Shown: in pieces, positions 7,216-15,821 of the stretch
How positions within the stretch are numbered: the first letter of the stretch is position 1
How the letters are laid out: every line of letters starts with the position of its first letter
Assembly: GCA_009839615.1 (NCBI GenBank)
Contig: VXPH01000047.1
Location: 1-46,028, forward strand
Length of the DNA stretch: 46,028 nucleotides
Source: Nitrospinota bacterium
GTDB taxonomy: Bacteria > UBA8248
Direction: 5' to 3'
Made by a program: the position numbers and the translations under genes
The notes under the pieces: model-generated
Databases searched by the model: none
Told to the model about the DNA's origin: nothing
Seen by the model: only the letters and a program-made list of their open reading frames with translations

Positions 7216-8955
7216 ATGATGAAATTCTACGGCAAGTTGATTTTGCCTTTTGTCCTGATCCTGGCGGGGTGTGCGCCCTTGGAATCCGAGGTGAAGCCCG
7301 CTGCGCCCGCCCCCGTTGTCAAGCTGCGTCCGTTTTCAGACAAAATAAAGGGAACGTCGAAGTCCTATTTTCATTTCATCTCCGGCTATCGCGAAGAATT
7401 GGCGGGAAACCTCAAGGATGCGGAATCGTCATATGTCCAAGCGGTCGAGAACAATCCGGACTCCTCATTCTTGTCGACTCGCCTGGCATCGCTTCTCGTT
7501 CGCCAGGGGAAACTGGCCGAGGCCGAAAAATTCGCCCTCAAGGCGACGGCGCAGGATGCGAAGAACCTCGAGGCCCATTTCGTTCTGGGGGGCATATACG
7601 CTTCGCGGACGAAACTGGAGGAGGCCGTCGCCACTTACAACAAGTTGCTGGAAATGAGTCCCGATCACCAGGAAACGCGCCTGCTCCTGGGCAGCGTCTA
7701 CCTGGATTTGGGCAAGTATCCAGAAGCCGTCGAGACGCTGGAAGCCTTCGTCGAGTCGGGGAGAAGGCCCATTCTCGGCCGGTATAACCTGGCGCAAGCC
7801 TATGCGGGCATGAAGAAGTACGACGAGGCGGAGAGGGAAATCTTCAAAATCTTGGAGAGGCAGCCGAGATTCATCCGCGGCATGCTGCTTCTCGCCAGAA
7901 TCTATGAAGCGCAAGAAAAATTCGACGATGCGGAAGCAACCTATATCAAGGCGCAAAAAATCGAACCCGACAATCGGCTCATTCGCTCCCGCCTGGGGCA
8001 ACTCTACATCCGCAAGAAGGATATGAAGCAGGCTCTGGAAGAATTCAAAGCGCTCGGATCGGAAGAACCCGACAACGTGAGCGTGCACCGCACCCTCGGT
8101 TTCTTGAACTTCGATCAAAGAGAATACCAGGACGCGCTTCAGGAGTTCCGGTTCGTCCTAGCGAGGAATCCGAAAGACGAAATGGTGCGCAAGTATATCG
8201 CGAGGATTTACGAAGAGTTGAAGCAATATGAGCGCGCCGAGGAGGAGCTTCTCGAATTGTTGTCGCTGTTGCCCAAGTCGCTGGACGGGCACATCCAACT
8301 CGCCTGGTTGTACATCGACCAGAAAAAATGGAAGAAGGCGAGCGACGTTCTGGACAAAGCCGAAAAGCACCATCCCGAGGAAGGTCGGGTCCACTATACG
8401 CGCGGTTTGGCGCTCTCCAGGCAGAAGAAGTTCACCGAAGCTCTGCCCTATCTTCAAAGAGCGGTGAAGCTGGAGCCCGACCGGGAAGGGTATGCGTATT
8501 CTCTCGCCTCGGCTTTTTATGAGCTGAAGCGCTGGGACGACGTGGAGGCGACGACGAGAAAGCTCATTCAAAAGAACCCGAAGCACGCCAACGCCTTGAA
8601 CTTGCTGGGCTATATGTTCTCCGAACTCGACAAGAACCTCGACGAGGCGGAGAAACTGCTGGATCGCGCCTTGGCGATCGAGCCGGAGAACGCCGCTTTT
8701 CTCGACAGCATCGGGTGGGTCTACTACCGTCAGGGCCGCTTCAAGGAAGCGCTCGTGAAAGTGCAGCACGCGGCGACGAAGATGCCCAAGGATGCCGTCA
8801 TCCTTGACCACCTGGGCGACATATATTTCGCCTTGCATGACCTCGAAAATGCGCTTCTCCACTGGAAGCGCGCCTCCGAGGCGGACCCGGAAAACGAAAA
8901 ACTGAAAAAGAAGATTCAAAAGCACTTCCAGAAAAAGAATAAGCCCGTCATGTAG
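7216..8955 (+). CDS. Large tetratricopeptide-repeat lipoprotein (about 15 TPRs)
   Basis: The product is 579 residues. MMKFYGKLILPFVLILAGC is a type II signal peptide with an LAGC lipobox, so the mature protein is probably lipid-anchored. The rest is almost wholly about fifteen TPR units of 34 residues (one of 35), each with the usual G/A-x-x-Y and A...P pattern, for example LGQLYIRKKDMKQALEEFK. The array folds as a superhelical protein-binding scaffold; no catalytic domain is seen. The start at 7216 has GAGAGG nine bases upstream; the ORF-track start at 6820 lies inside dciA. It sits directly before a LolB-like lipoprotein gene, suggesting an outer-membrane assembly or lipoprotein-trafficking role, but the partner is unknown. 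Confidence 0.88.
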   Translation: MMKFYGKLILPFVLILAGCAPLESEVKPAAPAPVVKLRPFSDKIKGTSKSYFHFISGYREELAGNLKDAESSYVQAVENNPDSSFLSTRLASLLVRQGKLAEAEKFALKATAQDAKNLEAHFVLGGIYASRTKLEEAVATYNKLLEMSPDHQETRLLLGSVYLDLGKYPEAVETLEAFVESGRRPILGRYNLAQAYAGMKKYDEAEREIFKILERQPRFIRGMLLLARIYEAQEKFDDAEATYIKAQKIEPDNRLIRSRLGQLYIRKKDMKQALEEFKALGSEEPDNVSVHRTLGFLNFDQREYQDALQEFRFVLARNPKDEMVRKYIARIYEELKQYERAEEELLELLSLLPKSLDGHIQLAWLYIDQKKWKKASDVLDKAEKHHPEEGRVHYTRGLALSRQKKFTEALPYLQRAVKLEPDREGYAYSLASAFYELKRWDDVEATTRKLIQKNPKHANALNLLGYMFSELDKNLDEAEKLLDRALAIEPENAAFLDSIGWVYYRQGRFKEALVKVQHAATKMPKDAVILDHLGDIYFALHDLENALLHWKRASEADPENEKLKKKIQKHFQKKNKPVM

Positions 8956-9016
8956 GGCTGTGTGAATTTCGCCGCGCCCGCGGGCTCCCGCCCGGATTTT
9001 CTCGACTTCTCTCACA

Positions 9017-9871
9017 ATGGACATTGGATTCTTGCGAGCCTTGCGTCTTTGTCTGGCATTTTTGTTCTGCACCATGACCGCTTGCGCGCTTCTTGAGACG
9101 GGGCAAGTCGGGGAGGTCCCGCCGCTCGATGCGTCGCGCGCGGAAATCATCGCCAAACTCAAAGCGAGGCGATATCCTCGCTCGTACCGGGGTGCCGTAT
9201 TCATGCGGTTGCGGTTCCACGGCGAGCACTCGAAGGCGAGGAGCGAAAACCCCCTGGTTCCCGAAGGTTCGTTCTCCGGCCAGGCGGCGCTCGTCCTGAG
9301 AAAGCCCGATTCGCTGCGCATGGAGCCTCTCTCTCCGTTCGGCACGCCCCTCCTGGTCGTCGTTGCGCAGGGCGCTTCGTTTCGCGCCTACTCCCCCTCG
9401 CGCAACGCCGTATACATGGGCCGGACGAACGGGCGGGGAATCGAGGGGATTCTGGGTATCCCGCTGAACAGCGAAATTTTCATCAAGCTGCTGCTGGGGG
9501 ACTGGGCGGCCGTGCTGGGGGGCGAGGAAAATCTCGAATTGAAGAAGCCGGGCTCCGTCTACCTGCTCGAGACGAGGCGAGGCGCCCGAGGGGTGGTTTC
9601 GGGTTTCGTCGAACTGGAGCCTCGGAATTTTCATCCCGTGAAAATGGAAATCCGCACGCGACGGGGAGCGATTGTGGTCCGCTATGGCGGGTTTATCAGA
9701 ACCGGAGAAACATGGCGTCCTTCGCAGGTGGAGATTCTGGGGTCTGAGGGAAAGAACCGGCTCCAAATTACCTATCCCGCCGGTGAGGGCGCGGTGGAGG
9801 CGGAACTTCCGGACGAGTTGTTCCGCCTGGTGCCCCCCCGGGGCGCCAGAACGCTGTGGCTGGGAGGATAG
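9017..9871 (+). CDS. LolB-like/DUF4292-type outer-membrane lipoprotein
   Basis: The 284-residue product starts with a hydrophobic signal and a lipobox-like MTAC near residue 23. The remainder is beta-rich: GSFSGQAALVLRKPDSLRMEPLSPFGTPLLVV resembles the first strands of LolA/LolB-type unclosed beta barrels that hold lipoprotein acyl chains. The gene lies directly before ispE and prs, the same order as lolB-ispE-prs in gammaproteobacteria, which supports a LolB-like role in inserting lipoproteins into the outer membrane. Sequence similarity to true LolB is weak by eye, and the DUF4292 family is an equal reading. There is no strong Shine-Dalgarno before ATG 9017. ispE follows after eight bases. 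Confidence 0.7.
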   Translation: MDIGFLRALRLCLAFLFCTMTACALLETGQVGEVPPLDASRAEIIAKLKARRYPRSYRGAVFMRLRFHGEHSKARSENPLVPEGSFSGQAALVLRKPDSLRMEPLSPFGTPLLVVVAQGASFRAYSPSRNAVYMGRTNGRGIEGILGIPLNSEIFIKLLLGDWAAVLGGEENLELKKPGSVYLLETRRGARGVVSGFVELEPRNFHPVKMEIRTRRGAIVVRYGGFIRTGETWRPSQVEILGSEGKNRLQITYPAGEGAVEAELPDELFRLVPPRGARTLWLGG

Positions 9872-9879
9872 TCCGTTAC

Positions 9880-10767
9880 ATGAGCGGCAAAGACGTTTCC
9901 GCACCCGTGGTTTTGAAAACGCCTGCGAAAATCAACCTGCGTCTGAGGATTCTGGGTCTGCGCGCCGATGGTTATCACGAACTCATCACATGGATGCAGC
10001 AGGTATCGCTGTATGACGAGGTTCGAATCGAGCCGGGCGGCCAGAGGATTCTCGTGAATACGGACAGGGAGGACGTACCAGGCGGCAGGGAGAACATCGT
10101 GCACCGCGCGGCGAGAGCATTGAGAGAAGCATCGGGGCGAAAAGCGCTCGGCGCGCGCATCTACTTGAAAAAGAACATCCCCGCGGGCGCAGGGCTGGGC
10201 GGAGGGAGCGCCAACGCGGCGGGTGCGCTCCGGGTGCTGAACCGGGCCTGGAATCTCGGGATGGGGGAGGCGAAGCTTTGCGAGGTGGCCGCGCGGGTCG
10301 GTTCGGACGTTCCGTTTTTTCTGGGTGGCCCGGCGGCGGTTTGCCGGGGGCGGGGCGAGCGCGTCGAAGCGAGAGAAGCCTTGAGGAGCGGCTGGTTCCT
10401 GCTGGTCAAGCCGTCCGTCGCGTTATCCACGCAGGAAGTCTATGCCTGGTCCCGTGAGAAGCTCGGCCGGGAAGGACGCAATTTCGACGAAACGAACGGC
10501 CCGGCGCGCCTCGGGAGGTATGAATACGGCAATGATTTGGAGGGAGTCGTTTTCCCGAGATTTCCGGAGCTTGAGAGCCTGTGCGCCATGCTGGTTCGAG
10601 AGGGCGCCGTGAGGGCCATGATGAGTGGCAGCGGCTCGACGGTTTTCGGCTTTTTTCGCCGGAAACGGGAGGCCGAGCGGGCGGCAATCCGCATCAGGAA
10701 GAGTGAACAGGGGAAGAATTGCGAATGTTTCCTTACGACTCCGCTTCAGGAGAGGTGTTTTTCGTAA
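9880..10767 (+). CDS. ispE: 4-diphosphocytidyl-2-C-methyl-D-erythritol kinase
   Basis: This is a GHMP kinase of the MEP isoprenoid pathway, phosphorylating the 2-hydroxyl of CDP-methylerythritol. The N-terminal AKINLRLRILGLRADGYHEL motif, the glycine-rich ATP loop PAGAGLGGGSANAAG and the C-terminal MSGSGSTVFGFF motif are all present and in order. The length is about 295 residues, as usual. The ATG at 9880 has GGGAGGA about ten bases upstream and is preferred to GTG 9856, which lies inside the previous gene. The product feeds isoprenoid synthesis, including the undecaprenyl carrier recycled by UppP. A 144-base AT-rich gap with a possible promoter separates it from prs. Confidence 0.96.
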   Translation: MSGKDVSAPVVLKTPAKINLRLRILGLRADGYHELITWMQQVSLYDEVRIEPGGQRILVNTDREDVPGGRENIVHRAARALREASGRKALGARIYLKKNIPAGAGLGGGSANAAGALRVLNRAWNLGMGEAKLCEVAARVGSDVPFFLGGPAAVCRGRGERVEAREALRSGWFLLVKPSVALSTQEVYAWSREKLGREGRNFDETNGPARLGRYEYGNDLEGVVFPRFPELESLCAMLVREGAVRAMMSGSGSTVFGFFRRKREAERAAIRIRKSEQGKNCECFLTTPLQERCFS

Positions 10768-10835
10768 AAAAAATGGAAAAGCGAGATAAAATTTCTGAAA
10801 AAACGGGAAATAGAGAGAATTTCGCCTCCCGCCAC

Positions 10836-10864
10836 TTGCCTCCGCCTGGAAAATCAAGTATCAA
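10836..10864 (+). promoter_or_regulatory. Candidate promoter for prs-rplY-pth
   Basis: TTGCCT (10836-10841) and TATCAA (10859-10864) are spaced by exactly 17 bases, each with four of six consensus matches. They lie in the only AT-rich gap of this stretch, 48 bases before the prs start. The upstream 60 bases hold A-runs that could act as an UP element. Confidence 0.35.
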
Positions 10865-10911
10865 AAATCGCCCTTTGTGATTGAATGAACAATACTTTGT
10901 GAGCGGGAACG

Positions 10912-11856
10912 GTGAACGGACATCAGCTAAAGGTCTTCGGCGGGCGCTCGAATCCGGCCCTGAACCAGAGTATTTTTGAATCTTTGTACATCCGTCCCGG
11001 CTCGATCGAAATCATCGATTTCAGCGATGGTGAAACTTTTGTCCGAATAAACGAGAATATCCGGGGCGCGGACGTGTTCGCCGTGCAGAGTCTGTGCTCT
11101 CCCGGGAACGCGAACCTGATGGAGATGCTCATCATGCTCGATGCGTTCCGGCGCTCATCAGCCGAGCGCATCACGGCGGTGATCCCCTATTTCGCATACG
11201 CGCGCCAGGACCGGAAGGTGCAGCCGAGAGTGCCCATTACCGCGAAACTCGTCGCCAACCTGCTGGCCGCCTCGGGGGCGGATCGCGTCATCGCCATGGA
11301 TTTGCATGCGGGCCAGATACAGGGGTTTTTCGATATTCCCGTGGACCATCTGTATTCGGCGCCCATCATGATAGAGTATTTCAAGAAGAAGGAGTTGAAG
11401 GATCTCGTGGTCGTCTCGCCCGACGCCGGAGGCGTGGAGAGGGCCCGTGACTACGCGAGGAGGCTGAACGCGAGCCTCGGCATCATCGACAAACGCAGGG
11501 AGCGGGCGAACCACTCGGAAGTGATGAACATCATCGGCGACGTGAAAGGATGCGACGTCCTGGTCGTGGATGATCTTTGCGATACGGCGGGCACCATGAG
11601 CCAGGGTGCCGATGCGCTCATGGCGGCCGGCGCGCGGCAGGTATACGCATGCTGCACGCATGCGGTATTGTCGGGCCCGGCGGTGGAGAGAATCGAGAAA
11701 TCGAGCATCGTCGAATTCGTCGTGAGCGATTCGATACCGCTTTCGGATCAGGCGAAAGGATGCTCTCGCATCAAGGTCCTGGAGGTAGGGAGGCTTTTGG
11801 CCGAGGCGATTCGCCGCATTCACGAGAATGCGTCCGTCAGCAGTTTGTTTGAATGA
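10912..11856 (+). CDS. prs: Ribose-phosphate pyrophosphokinase
   Basis: This cytoplasmic class I PRPP synthetase transfers pyrophosphate from ATP to ribose 5-phosphate, feeding nucleotide, histidine and tryptophan synthesis. Diagnostic segments are FSDGETFVRINENIRG, the ATP-flap VIPYFAYARQDRK, MDLHAGQIQGFF and the PRPP-binding loop DVLVVDDLCDTAGTM. The length of 314 residues is standard. The start is GTG with GAGCGGG upstream. It lies in the conserved order ispE-prs-rplY-pth. Confidence 0.97.
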   Translation: MNGHQLKVFGGRSNPALNQSIFESLYIRPGSIEIIDFSDGETFVRINENIRGADVFAVQSLCSPGNANLMEMLIMLDAFRRSSAERITAVIPYFAYARQDRKVQPRVPITAKLVANLLAASGADRVIAMDLHAGQIQGFFDIPVDHLYSAPIMIEYFKKKELKDLVVVSPDAGGVERARDYARRLNASLGIIDKRRERANHSEVMNIIGDVKGCDVLVVDDLCDTAGTMSQGADALMAAGARQVYACCTHAVLSGPAVERIEKSSIVEFVVSDSIPLSDQAKGCSRIKVLEVGRLLAEAIRRIHENASVSSLFE

Positions 11857-11892
11857 CCATTCTGAGCGTCGGCGGCATATCTGGAGCGAAAA

Positions 11893-12570
11893 ATGGAAAA
11901 TTTGACTTTATCGGTGGATAAAAGAACGCAAACGGGAAAGAGCGGCGCCCGCGCGGTGAGAAAAGCCGGCAACGTTCCGGGTGTCGTGTACGGGATTAAA
12001 GATTCCACGCCCTTGACCATTAAGCCGAAGGAGTTGGAGACCCTGCTCGGCACGAGGGCCGGTGCCAATGTCGTTTTCCAGCTCAACGTCGAGGGCGAAG
12101 CTGCCTCGGAGCGTCCGGTAATCGTAAAGGAGCTTCAGCGCGACCCGATGAAGGGCACGATCCTCCATGCGGATTTTCTGGAAATCAGGATGGACGAGAA
12201 GATCGAAATCGCCGTGCCTCTCTCCTTGTCGGGTGAGGCGCCCGGAGAAAAGATGGGCGGCACGCTTTCCCAATTGCTGCGTGAACTGGAGATATCCTGT
12301 CTGCCGAACGCCATTCCGGAGCTTATCGAGGTCGACATTTCGGAGGTGGAAATCGGCGATGTGATACACGTGCGCGATCTTCAGCTTCCAGAGGGCGTAG
12401 AACTGGTGGCCGACCTCGATGATCCCGTCATGACGGTCATGGTTCCCGTCGAAGAAGAGGAAGAAGAGGTCGAGGATGAATTGCTTGTCGCCGAAGGCGA
12501 GGGAGAAGAAGCAGCGGCAGAAGAAGCTTCTGACGATGAGGGGGACAAAGCGGCTGAATCTTCCGACTGA
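11893..12570 (+). CDS. rplY: 50S ribosomal protein L25/general stress protein Ctc
   Basis: This is the long CTC form (225 residues) of the 5S-rRNA-binding protein L25. The N-terminal L25 domain (about 1-95) begins LTLSVDKRTQTGKSGARAVRKAGNVPGVVYG, and the C-terminal TL5/CTC beta domain (about 100-185) contains HADFLEIRMDEKIEIAVPL. A strongly acidic tail of Glu/Ala repeats follows from about residue 190. The protein binds 5S rRNA in the large subunit. It is followed after 42 bases by pth, the usual pairing. Confidence 0.96.
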   Translation: MENLTLSVDKRTQTGKSGARAVRKAGNVPGVVYGIKDSTPLTIKPKELETLLGTRAGANVVFQLNVEGEAASERPVIVKELQRDPMKGTILHADFLEIRMDEKIEIAVPLSLSGEAPGEKMGGTLSQLLRELEISCLPNAIPELIEVDISEVEIGDVIHVRDLQLPEGVELVADLDDPVMTVMVPVEEEEEEVEDELLVAEGEGEEAAAEEASDDEGDKAAESSD

Positions 12571-12612
12571 TGGTTCTTGCGCGAAGCCCGAGAAAATGAG
12601 ACTGGGGTTCGA

Positions 12613-13158
12613 ATGGCTGCTGCTGTCCTGATCGTCGGACTCGGCAACCCCGGAATGGAATATGCGTTGACGAGGCACAATCTGGGGTTCTGGGCGGTGG
12701 ACAGGATGGCCCGCGCCCATCGGGTGGCGATGAGTGATTCAAAATACCATTCCGTCCTGGGCGCCGGGTCGCTCAGAGGCTGGAAATTCACGCTCGCCAA
12801 GCCTCAGACGTTTATGAATTTAACCGGCAAGGCCGTGAGGGCGCTCCTGCGCGGTGAAGGGCTGGGGCCTGAAAATTTGCTTGTGATGCACGACGATATG
12901 GATATCGCGCTCGGTCGTGTGAAGTTCAAGAAATCGGGTGGAGACGCAGGCCATCACGGGGTCGGCAGCATCATCCACTCACTGGGAACGGATATGTTCT
13001 CTCGCTTGCGTATCGGGGTGGGCAGACCACCGAGTGGAGTGAACGGCGCAGACTGGTTGTTGGATTCTTTTCTGGATCATGAACTCGAAGCAGTGGAACC
13101 TGCTGTTGATGAAGCGGTGCAGAGGGCGTTTGATTTCGTTGTCGGCAATAGACCCTGA
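12613..13158 (+). CDS. pth: Peptidyl-tRNA hydrolase
   Basis: The enzyme cleaves the ester bond of peptidyl-tRNAs released from ribosomes, recycling tRNA. Catalytic residues of the family are in place: Asn12 in GLGNPG, His22 in TRHNLGFW and the aspartate of VMHDDMD near 94. KPQTFMNLTG and GGDAGHHGVGSI are further signatures. The length of about 181 residues is close to the usual 185-195. The start at 12613 (MAAAVLIVGLGNPG) is chosen because the family begins just before this strand; the ORF-track TTG at 12577 adds 12 residues without homology. Confidence 0.96.
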   Translation: MAAAVLIVGLGNPGMEYALTRHNLGFWAVDRMARAHRVAMSDSKYHSVLGAGSLRGWKFTLAKPQTFMNLTGKAVRALLRGEGLGPENLLVMHDDMDIALGRVKFKKSGGDAGHHGVGSIIHSLGTDMFSRLRIGVGRPPSGVNGADWLLDSFLDHELEAVEPAVDEAVQRAFDFVVGNRP

Positions 13159-13240
13159 ATCCGTCTTGCTCATCGTAAAAATGAAAGTTCATCTAAATAC
13201 CTCTCGCTAAACAGCCCGTGAGGAGGAGGAAAGGGAGATA

Positions 13241-15238
13241 ATGGTTGCTTTCTCAAACATGGCCGCAATCTTCGGGATTGCGGGGTTGGTTCTGGCGGCG
13301 GTGATTTACAACTGGATTTCAAAGCAATCAGACGGCAACGATCTGATGCGGAAACTCGCTGGCCAGATTCATGAAGGCGCAATGGTGTTCCTGAAAAGGG
13401 AATACAAGATTCTCGCGATTTTCGTCGTGGTCGTCTTCGTTCTTCTGAGCGTCGCCATATCCCCGAAAACGGGCGTGGCGTTCATCGTCGGTGCCATTTG
13501 CTCGGTTCTCGCCGGCTTTTTCGGCATGAACTCGGCCACGAAGGCGAACGTGAGAACGGCGGCTGCGGCGAATTCGGGCGGTGGCCAGGAAGGCGCGCTT
13601 TCCATGGCGTTCTTCGGCGGAACCGTCATGGGTCTTTCCGTCGCGAGTCTGGGACTTTTGGGCGTGGGCGCGTTGTTCTGGTATTTCGACGTGCTGGGGA
13701 ATGCGACGAACGTGACCATCATCAACGGCTTCTCGATGGGTGCCAGCTCCATCGCGCTGTTCGCGCGCGTGGGCGGCGGCATTTTCACGAAAACGGCGGA
13801 TGTGGGCGCAGACCTCGTCGGCAAGGTGGAGGCGAACATCCCCGAGGACGATCCGAGGAATCCAGCTGTCATCGCCGACAACGTGGGCGACTGCGTGGGG
13901 GACGTCGCGGGAATGGGCGCCGACCTGTTCGAATCCTACGTCGGCGCCATCATTTCGACGATTTTCATCGGCTCGACCATCGGCACAGCCCTGGGCGCTA
14001 ACAGCTCGGCGGCGATGGCGCTGCCTCTGCTGCTGGCCATGATGGGCCTGATCGCCTCCTCCATCGGCATTGCCTCGATGAAGGTGTTGGCTTCGAAAAA
14101 CCCGGCCGTCGCGCTCAGAAGCGCCACCTTAATCGCTACGGTCATATTCATCATCCTGGCGTATTTCATCACGAGCGCTTTGGGACTGAAAGCCGGCGTG
14201 TTCGGCTCGGTTCTCTTCGGCGCGGCCGGCGGCATCCTCATCGGCTGGCTCACCGAGTATTACACCGGAACAGGTGGAAAGCCCGTCGGCGAAATCGTCG
14301 CCGCCTCCGAAACCGGAGTGGCGACGAACATCATCGGCGGCTTCGCAGTGGGTCTCGAGAGCGTATGCGCGCCGTTGATCGTGTTGGCGGTGGTTACCCT
14401 GGTCTCGAACGGCTGGGCGGGTCTTTACGGTATCTCCATCGCCGCCGTGGGAATGCTGGCGACGATCGGCATCACGATGTCGGTCGATGCGTACGGCCCG
14501 ATTGCCGACAACGCGGGCGGGATCACGGAAATGAGCGAGTTGGGGCCGGAGACGCGGCAGATTACCGACGGCCTCGATGCGCTGGGGAACACCACGGCGG
14601 CCATCGGCAAGGGTTTCGCCATCGGCTCCGCCGCCCTGACGGCGCTGGCATTTTACGCCGCATACACGAAAGCGGCCGATCTGCAGCAGATCAACCTCAC
14701 CGAGGCGAAAGTGGTGGCCGGCATGTTCATCGGCGGGGCGATCCCGTTCCTCATCGGGGCGCTCACCATGAAATCCGTCGGCAAGGCGGCGTTCATCATG
14801 ATTCAGGAAATCAGGCGTCAGTTCCGCGAGATTCCCGGCATCATGGAGGGCACGGCGGACCCCGACAGCGCGCGCTGCGTCGACATCAGCACCCAGGCCG
14901 CGCTCAAGGAAATGGTGCTCCCCGGCGTCGTGGCTGTCGTCGCTCCCATCGTGGTGGGGTATCTGATGGGCAAGGAGGCTTTGGGCGGCATGCTCGCCGG
15001 CGCCCTGCTCTCGGGCGTTCTCGTCGCCTTGCTGATGGCGAATGCGGGTGGAGCCTGGGATAATGCGAAAAAAGAGATAGAAGACGGCAAACTCGGCGGC
15101 AAGGGCTCCGAGGCCCATAAGGCCGCGGTCGTGGGCGACACGGTGGGAGACCCGATGAAGGACACCTCGGGCCCGTCGATGAACATCCTGATCAAGTTGA
15201 TGTCCATCGTTTCCCTCGTTTTGGCGCCGCTTTTCTAG
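13241..15238 (+). CDS. hppA: Membrane-bound ion-pumping pyrophosphatase, potassium-dependent type
   Basis: This 665-residue protein has about 16 membrane helices and couples hydrolysis of inorganic pyrophosphate to proton or sodium export. The signature [11 protein letters not shown] is at 187-197, followed by [30 protein letters not shown]. The [17 protein letters not shown] and [21 protein letters not shown] segments hold the other acidic clusters. [10 protein letters not shown] near 449-458 carries alanine where potassium-independent enzymes have lysine, so it should need potassium. Glu231 in DLFES is compatible with either sodium or proton transport. A strong AAGGGAG site precedes the ATG. 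The gene is probably monocistronic, with its own gaps on both sides. Confidence 0.96.
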   Translation: MVAFSNMAAIFGIAGLVLAAVIYNWISKQSDGNDLMRKLAGQIHEGAMVFLKREYKILAIFVVVVFVLLSVAISPKTGVAFIVGAICSVLAGFFGMNSATKANVRTAAAANSGGGQEGALSMAFFGGTVMGLSVASLGLLGVGALFWYFDVLGNATNVTIINGFSMGASSIALFARVGGGIFTKTADVGADLVGKVEANIPEDDPRNPAVIADNVGDCVGDVAGMGADLFESYVGAIISTIFIGSTIGTALGANSSAAMALPLLLAMMGLIASSIGIASMKVLASKNPAVALRSATLIATVIFIILAYFITSALGLKAGVFGSVLFGAAGGILIGWLTEYYTGTGGKPVGEIVAASETGVATNIIGGFAVGLESVCAPLIVLAVVTLVSNGWAGLYGISIAAVGMLATIGITMSVDAYGPIADNAGGITEMSELGPETRQITDGLDALGNTTAAIGKGFAIGSAALTALAFYAAYTKAADLQQINLTEAKVVAGMFIGGAIPFLIGALTMKSVGKAAFIMIQEIRRQFREIPGIMEGTADPDSARCVDISTQAALKEMVLPGVVAVVAPIVVGYLMGKEALGGMLAGALLSGVLVALLMANAGGAWDNAKKEIEDGKLGGKGSEAHKAAVVGDTVGDPMKDTSGPSMNILIKLMSIVSLVLAPLF

Positions 15239-15272
15239 TGAGAGCGAGGGTTTATTAACCAAAGGAGAATTC

Positions 15273-15294
15273 AGCGGCGCTTCTTGGAGCCGCT
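15273..15294 (+). other. Stem-loop downstream of hppA
   Basis: AGCGGC (15273-15278) pairs with GCCGCT (15289-15294) around a ten-base loop, 35 bases after the hppA stop. There is no T run, so it is not a typical intrinsic terminator. It might stabilise the hppA 3' end or be part of the rpsF leader. Confidence 0.35.
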
Positions 15295-15338
15295 ATGGCC
15301 CACCGGGGGCATGTGTGCTAACCTTCAGCCATTATTGG

Positions 15339-15393
15339 CTCCTCGCTCCGGTCGAAAAGAGACCGGGGCCGCTCAGTCCGGGAGGAGGATTGA
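15339..15393 (+). promoter_or_regulatory. rpsF leader resembling the S6:S18 complex-binding motif, sequestering the ribosome binding site
   Basis: The bases just before rpsF fold into an outer stem CTCCTC (15339-15344) with GAGGAG (15382-15387). Directly inside is a nine-pair hairpin (15345-15353 with 15361-15369, loop GAAAAGA). A 12-base bulge on the 3' side (15370-15381) contains CCG at 15378-15380. A bulged CCG flanked by a stem and a hairpin is the hallmark of the described S6:S18 autoregulatory motif, which mimics the 16S rRNA site. The outer stem pairs with the Shine-Dalgarno GGGAGGAGG of rpsF (start 15394). Binding of S6:S18 could thus lock translation off. The operon encodes both S6 and S18, as required. 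Confidence 0.72.
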
Positions 15394-15804
15394 ATGAGAC
15401 AGTACGAAACGATGGTTTTGCTGTCCCCCGAACTCACCGATGAAACCGTGGAAGAAAAGATTTCCGGTTTCGAGAAAAAGGTGACCGAGGGGGGTGGAGA
15501 AGTTCTGAACGTCGATCGATGGGGCAAGAAGCGCCTCGCCTATCCCATTCAGCGCCAGCGTCACGGCATCTATTTCATCGTCACATATCATTCGGAGCCG
15601 GTAGTGGTGGCGGACATCGAGCGTGATATGCGCATCGATGAAGAGACGTGGCGCTATATGACGGTGCGGATGGATGAGGTTCTCCTGAGAAAACTCGAGA
15701 AAAACGCAAAAAGCGCAGCCGCCAGAGAAAGAGAGAGCGCTTCGGAGGGGGGTGATGGCGATTCCCAACGCCGACCCACGCCCGCCTCGTCAGACAACTC
15801 GTAA
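15394..15804 (+). CDS. rpsF: 30S ribosomal protein S6
   Basis: This ribosomal protein of 136 residues binds 16S rRNA as a heterodimer with S18. It begins MRQYETMVLLSPELTDE and contains the family segment DRWGKKRLAYPIQRQRHGIYF and ERDMRIDEETWRYMTVRMDE. The C-terminal 35 residues are a charged, Ser/Glu/Lys-rich extension, a little longer than in E. coli. It is first in the conserved rpsF-ssb-rpsR-rplI operon. A GGGAGGAGG ribosome binding site lies in a predicted regulatory stem. Confidence 0.97.
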   Translation: MRQYETMVLLSPELTDETVEEKISGFEKKVTEGGGEVLNVDRWGKKRLAYPIQRQRHGIYFIVTYHSEPVVVADIERDMRIDEETWRYMTVRMDEVLLRKLEKNAKSAAARERESASEGGDGDSQRRPTPASSDNS

Positions 15805-15821
15805 ATGACGAGGGGATATTT

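Noticed and set aside
10773-10880. 35-codon ORF in the ispE-prs gap
   Set aside because: There is no Shine-Dalgarno before its ATG, the composition is that of AT-rich leader DNA and it overlaps the likely prs promoter.
14129-15262. 377-residue ORF antisense to hppA
   Set aside because: His/Arg/Asp-rich composition typical of the reverse complement of a membrane protein gene; no homology seen.
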